From Phoronis pallida (taxonomy: Eukaryota; Phoronida; Phoronidae): a stretch of DNA of 10,452 nucleotides. The position numbers and the translations under genes are program-made. The notes under the pieces were generated by a model that worked only from the letters and a program-made list of their open reading frames with translations, was not told where the DNA came from and did not search any database. Positions 8,701 to 10,452 of the stretch are shown here, one piece after another. Numbering within the stretch: position 1 is the stretch's first letter; every line of letters begins with the position of its first letter. The DNA is taken from NCBI GenBank assembly GCA_028565715.1, contig JAOXYC010238348.1, positions 1-10,452 of the forward strand, read 5' to 3'.

Positions 8701-10339
8701 TGGACTTCAGTATCTCCGTACTTTTCCGCCTAGTGAAATATTAATGTTTCAATTATCTTTGTTTTATTTTTAGTACAGGAGGTCATTGGTGCTTGCAATA
8801 CTTACAAACTTGTGATTAGCGTCCAATGAAAAAGTCCGGACTTAAGCACTTGCAACTGGGCTAGGATAGGATGATTTGTAGCTTTCGAATGTAAAAAAAA
8901 AAAAAATTTGCGACTGAAGAGGTATACGAAAAGTTTTCAATCAAGGTATGAGTGAAGTGTATTGTGTTTCTGGGTGAACAAATACTACACTCGTTTCATG
9001 AGCAATCAAGATAGTCTCATATCACTGGCATGCAGAATGCCTATTATCAGTTATCTTACCAAGACTTGACTGCAAAATGTAAAATCATTCCCTAATAAAA
9101 GCATGAGTCACATTTCATTGCTCGTAAAGTTGCGCAAATTGCTTTGCTTTGCAGTGAAATCTCGATTTTCATTCAAAATGTCGTCTTCGTGATATGAGTC
9201 AGTCTAGACTTTTCAAACTCATTTGAAATGTTGTTCATAAGTGAACCTTAACTCGTTGAAGAATCTCAATAACTCAAAGAGCTTGTTATAAGATACTAAA
9301 CTACATGTATATACCTGCATTGTGAAGTTATATTCATAATCTCCTGAAGTATCTGTCCCTGTCTTGTTACAGCAATGGGGTTACTGATTACACCTTCACC
9401 GGAGAGTAGATCTGGCTCCAAATCAGGGTTGATTCTGGAAAATTGTATTAAGTAACATGTCAAAATGCTAAGCTTGGAAATGTTCCTCAATCATTTACAA
9501 AAGTGTAGGAATGAAAGAGTTCAATTACTAAGTCCTTCAAACAACAAAACCATAGATTTTCAAAGAAGAAATATAGTAATGCTTGTACAGAATTCATTAT
9601 AATGTCCTATGTTTTGAATGCCTTATAATTTTCAATTCGTCACTAATGCAGGATTCTTGGAGTGTTTTTTTTTACAATACAAATCAGATCAAAGCACAAC
9701 TGAACACAAAACCTCCACATTAACAAATCTGACAATCCATGATAACTCCACTACGAAGTCTACAAATTTGAAAGTGCCAGTGGTATTGTAAAAGCATTTC
9801 AAGCATGCATGAACATTGAATACATTGTGCAGAATTAGAAGCAAGTGAACGTATGCAAATAATCACGTTTTTAAGATTAGATGTATATTCATTGGTTTAC
9901 TCTAATATAGAAGAAGAATGATAGTAAAAAGCAAAGCTTTTTAAAGTGTCCAAGTTAGATATAAGCAAAATAAAATCAGCAGGAAACACAAAGCATGAAA
10001 AGTAAAATTTGTGTCATGTGTCATTCACATCCAGTCTGGTTACATTAAGTCTTTTTTATAAAAAACATCTTTAGAAGCAGATTTTGATACAGAATAAATA
10101 AATTATTTAAATATAGATTCTGACAACCAACCAATAATTAATAATATTTCTTTGGTCACTTTTGGGTCAAACATTATAGAGCAGAATGATACCAATCACT
10201 CACGTCATCTTCTTCAATTTCATCAATTGTGCCAACTAAACATTTCAGACAGAACATATTGCTGACAATAAAAAACATAACTTGTGCAAACTTTTAACAT
10301 AACGTGAATCAGGCATTCACTTACCTTTGTGGAGTTAGC
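5584..10339 (-). CDS. DEPDC7: DEPDC7-like gene, 3' part (seven exons, 5' end outside window)
   Basis: Spliced coding region for the middle and C-terminal part of a DEP domain-containing protein 7 family member. Minus-strand exons are 10339-10325, 9434-9315, 8729-8605, 8035-7864, 7160-6785, 6469-6283 and 5777-5584. All junctions are GT...AG and the phases agree (2, 2, 1, 2, 0, 1), giving about 395 codons plus TAG. Blocks I recognise from vertebrate DEPDC7 are LVDLPFLDDIL, DEWTEAAFNCLEF, HYSS-TEPL with DVH, EYVYCNQI, and the tail KQFQKHHP-x6-HF. The same region is shared more distantly with DEPDC1, but the EW..A...CLE and YSS.EPL blocks favour DEPDC7. Human DEPDC7 is about 511 residues with the DEP domain near the N-terminus; that domain is missing here and should lie right of 10452. 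DEPDC7 has been linked to CARMA-dependent NF-kB signalling in mammals; a role here is inference. Confidence 0.88.
6283..6469 (-). CDS. DEPDC7: DEPDC7-like, 187-bp exon
   Basis: Bounded by CACTTTACAG| (6470) and CCTG|GTTAGT (6282). It reads QSNHTLVEQRLTSCIIRNRL, then LLMVDHVAELFKVPDDIQTV. The L.L.FLMDH...F..P pattern of DEPDC7/DEPDC1 is visible as LLMVDHVAELFKVP. It starts in phase 0 and its final G completes Glu with the last exon. Confidence 0.9.
6785..7160 (-). CDS. DEPDC7: DEPDC7-like, 376-bp exon with the conserved helical core
   Basis: Bounded by CCCATTTCAG| (7161) and ACTATG|GTAGGT (6784). The largest exon here. It encodes LFDEWTEAAFNCLEFHPKG, then a helical stretch containing CNHYSSLTEPLMP, DVHIAVLNLFMQ and AVELLRLSLLLLPCQTRSEL. 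The pattern Asp-Glu-Trp, Cys-Leu-Glu, Tyr-Ser-Ser-x-x-Glu-Pro-Leu and Asp-Val-His follows DEPDC7, and the LLLLP..R.EL..LL block is also found in DEPDC1. It ends in phase 0 after Met. Confidence 0.92.
7864..8035 (-). CDS. DEPDC7: DEPDC7-like, 172-bp exon
   Basis: Bounded by CTTATTTCAG| (8036) and GGAAG|GTAGGG (7863). It encodes PSAILKQAALTKILRLVDLP and then FLDDILHYINEPEKL; the LVDLP.LD..L block is recognisable in vertebrate DEPDC7. The second half is a variable linker. The exon enters in phase 1 and leaves in phase 2. Confidence 0.88.
8110..8345 (-). repeat. tRNA-derived SINE-like sequence in a DEPDC7-like intron
   Basis: On the minus strand TAGTCTAACGG (8310-8300) resembles a pol III A box, and GGTTTCAAATCC (8275-8264) resembles a B box with one extra T, about 35 bases downstream. 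Flanking arms do not form a proper acceptor stem, so it is not an intact tRNA gene. The outer limits are guesses; no clear tail or target duplication was found. Confidence 0.35.
8605..8729 (-). CDS. DEPDC7: DEPDC7-like, 125-bp exon
   Basis: Bounded by TTTCACTAG| (8730) and GATG|GTATGT (8604). It encodes a basic then acidic linker, RKSTEILKSMSPAKLLRMTR then QSSSLNGG and CSEEETSD. Ser-rich and Lys/Arg-rich content suggests a disordered, possibly phosphorylated stretch. Phase 2 in and phase 1 out match both neighbours. Confidence 0.8.
9315..9434 (-). CDS. DEPDC7: DEPDC7-like, 120-bp exon
   Basis: Bounded by ATTTTCCAG| (9435) and CAG|GTATAT (9314). It encodes 39 full residues, INPDLEPDLL...QEIMNITSQC, and its final AG joins the next exon as Arg. 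This is the linker between the DEP domain and the conserved C-terminal region. Identity rests on exact phase fit with the following exons rather than on a strong motif. Confidence 0.8.
10204..10261 (-). other. Cryptic or alternative 58-bp exon in a DEPDC7-like intron
   Basis: The minus strand shows TTTATTGTCAG| at 10262, 58 bases, then GATGAC|GTGAGTG, both good splice sites. One frame is open and reads NMFCLKCLVGTIDEIEEDD. Its length is not a multiple of three, and after it the next exon would read a TGA within four codons. If used, it would be a poison exon or an alternative end. It may also be chance. Confidence 0.25.
10325..10339 (-). CDS. DEPDC7: DEPDC7-like, tentative 15-bp microexon
   Basis: The minus strand reads TTTCTGTAG|GCTAACTCCACAAAG|GTAAGTG, with a very good donor and a fair acceptor around only 15 bases. 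It would give one base completing a codon, then Leu-Thr-Pro-Gln and AG, which joins the next exon's A as Arg (LTPQRINPD). The phase fits exactly. The same frame is open without a stop from here back to the right edge of the window, so the exon could be longer at its 5' side. Conservation cannot be judged because this linker after the DEP domain varies. Confidence 0.45.
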
Positions 10340-10452
10340 CTACAGAAACAATAAATGCATGGAGTTATTATGCAAAACCTACCAAATGACATACTTTGAC
10401 TGATATCAATCAAGACCTGCTTGAATGTTGTTTTTCCAGAGTTCCAATTTAA

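Noticed and set aside
10430-10452. Plus-strand acceptor-like TGTTTTTCCAG near the right edge
   Set aside because: It is followed within 13 bases by TTTAA and the window end, and no plus-strand gene is supported nearby.
1-10452. Prokaryotic or viral features such as operons, CRISPR arrays or phage genes
   Set aside because: Spliced animal-type genes, long non-coding stretches and MITE/SINE-like repeats show a eukaryotic nuclear region; no regularly spaced repeat array or operon structure is present.

Overview
This window looks like nuclear DNA from an invertebrate animal. It is rich in A+T (about two thirds by eye), has no long open frames, contains spliced genes with good GT...AG junctions, and carries short inverted-repeat and SINE-like repeats. 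I cannot name the species. The family matches fit a deuterostome, a lophotrochozoan or a cnidarian. Both recognisable genes lie on the minus strand and are transcribed right to left, in tandem.

Positions 1-1300 hold the 5' end of an ODF3/CIMAP1-like gene, an axonemal or sperm-tail protein with SHIPPO repeats. There is a probable non-coding first exon ending at 1195, a 1.1 kb intron, and a second exon (89 to 1) carrying the ATG at 68-66 and the first 22 codons, with the family signature PRGPI..MYSSPGP. The gene leaves the window on the left. Just upstream of the first exon are an RFX X-box-like site (CCTAGCAAC core) and a CACGTG E-box, a layout expected for a ciliary gene.

Positions 1300-5583 are non-coding as far as I can see. 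They hold a 27-bp tandem duplication, a perfect 12-bp-stem hairpin, a 23-bp tandem duplication, and two diverged copies of one palindromic (foldback) MITE-like element of about 340 bp (3153-3496 and 4158-4497). The stretch just left of 5583 should be the 3' UTR of the next gene.

Positions 5584-10339 hold the 3' part of a DEPDC7-like gene (DEP domain-containing protein 7 family). I reconstruct six well-supported coding exons plus one tentative 15-bp microexon. All join in frame and together give about 395 codons and a TAG stop. The N-terminal DEP domain is not in the window and should lie beyond the right edge. The introns contain a tRNA-derived SINE-like sequence, an unexplained 75-codon open frame, and a well-formed 58-bp cryptic exon whose inclusion would shift the frame and stop translation early.

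No new multi-gene system is evident. The most useful observations are the ciliary-gene promoter, the foldback element family, and the microexon/poison-exon arrangement at the right end.
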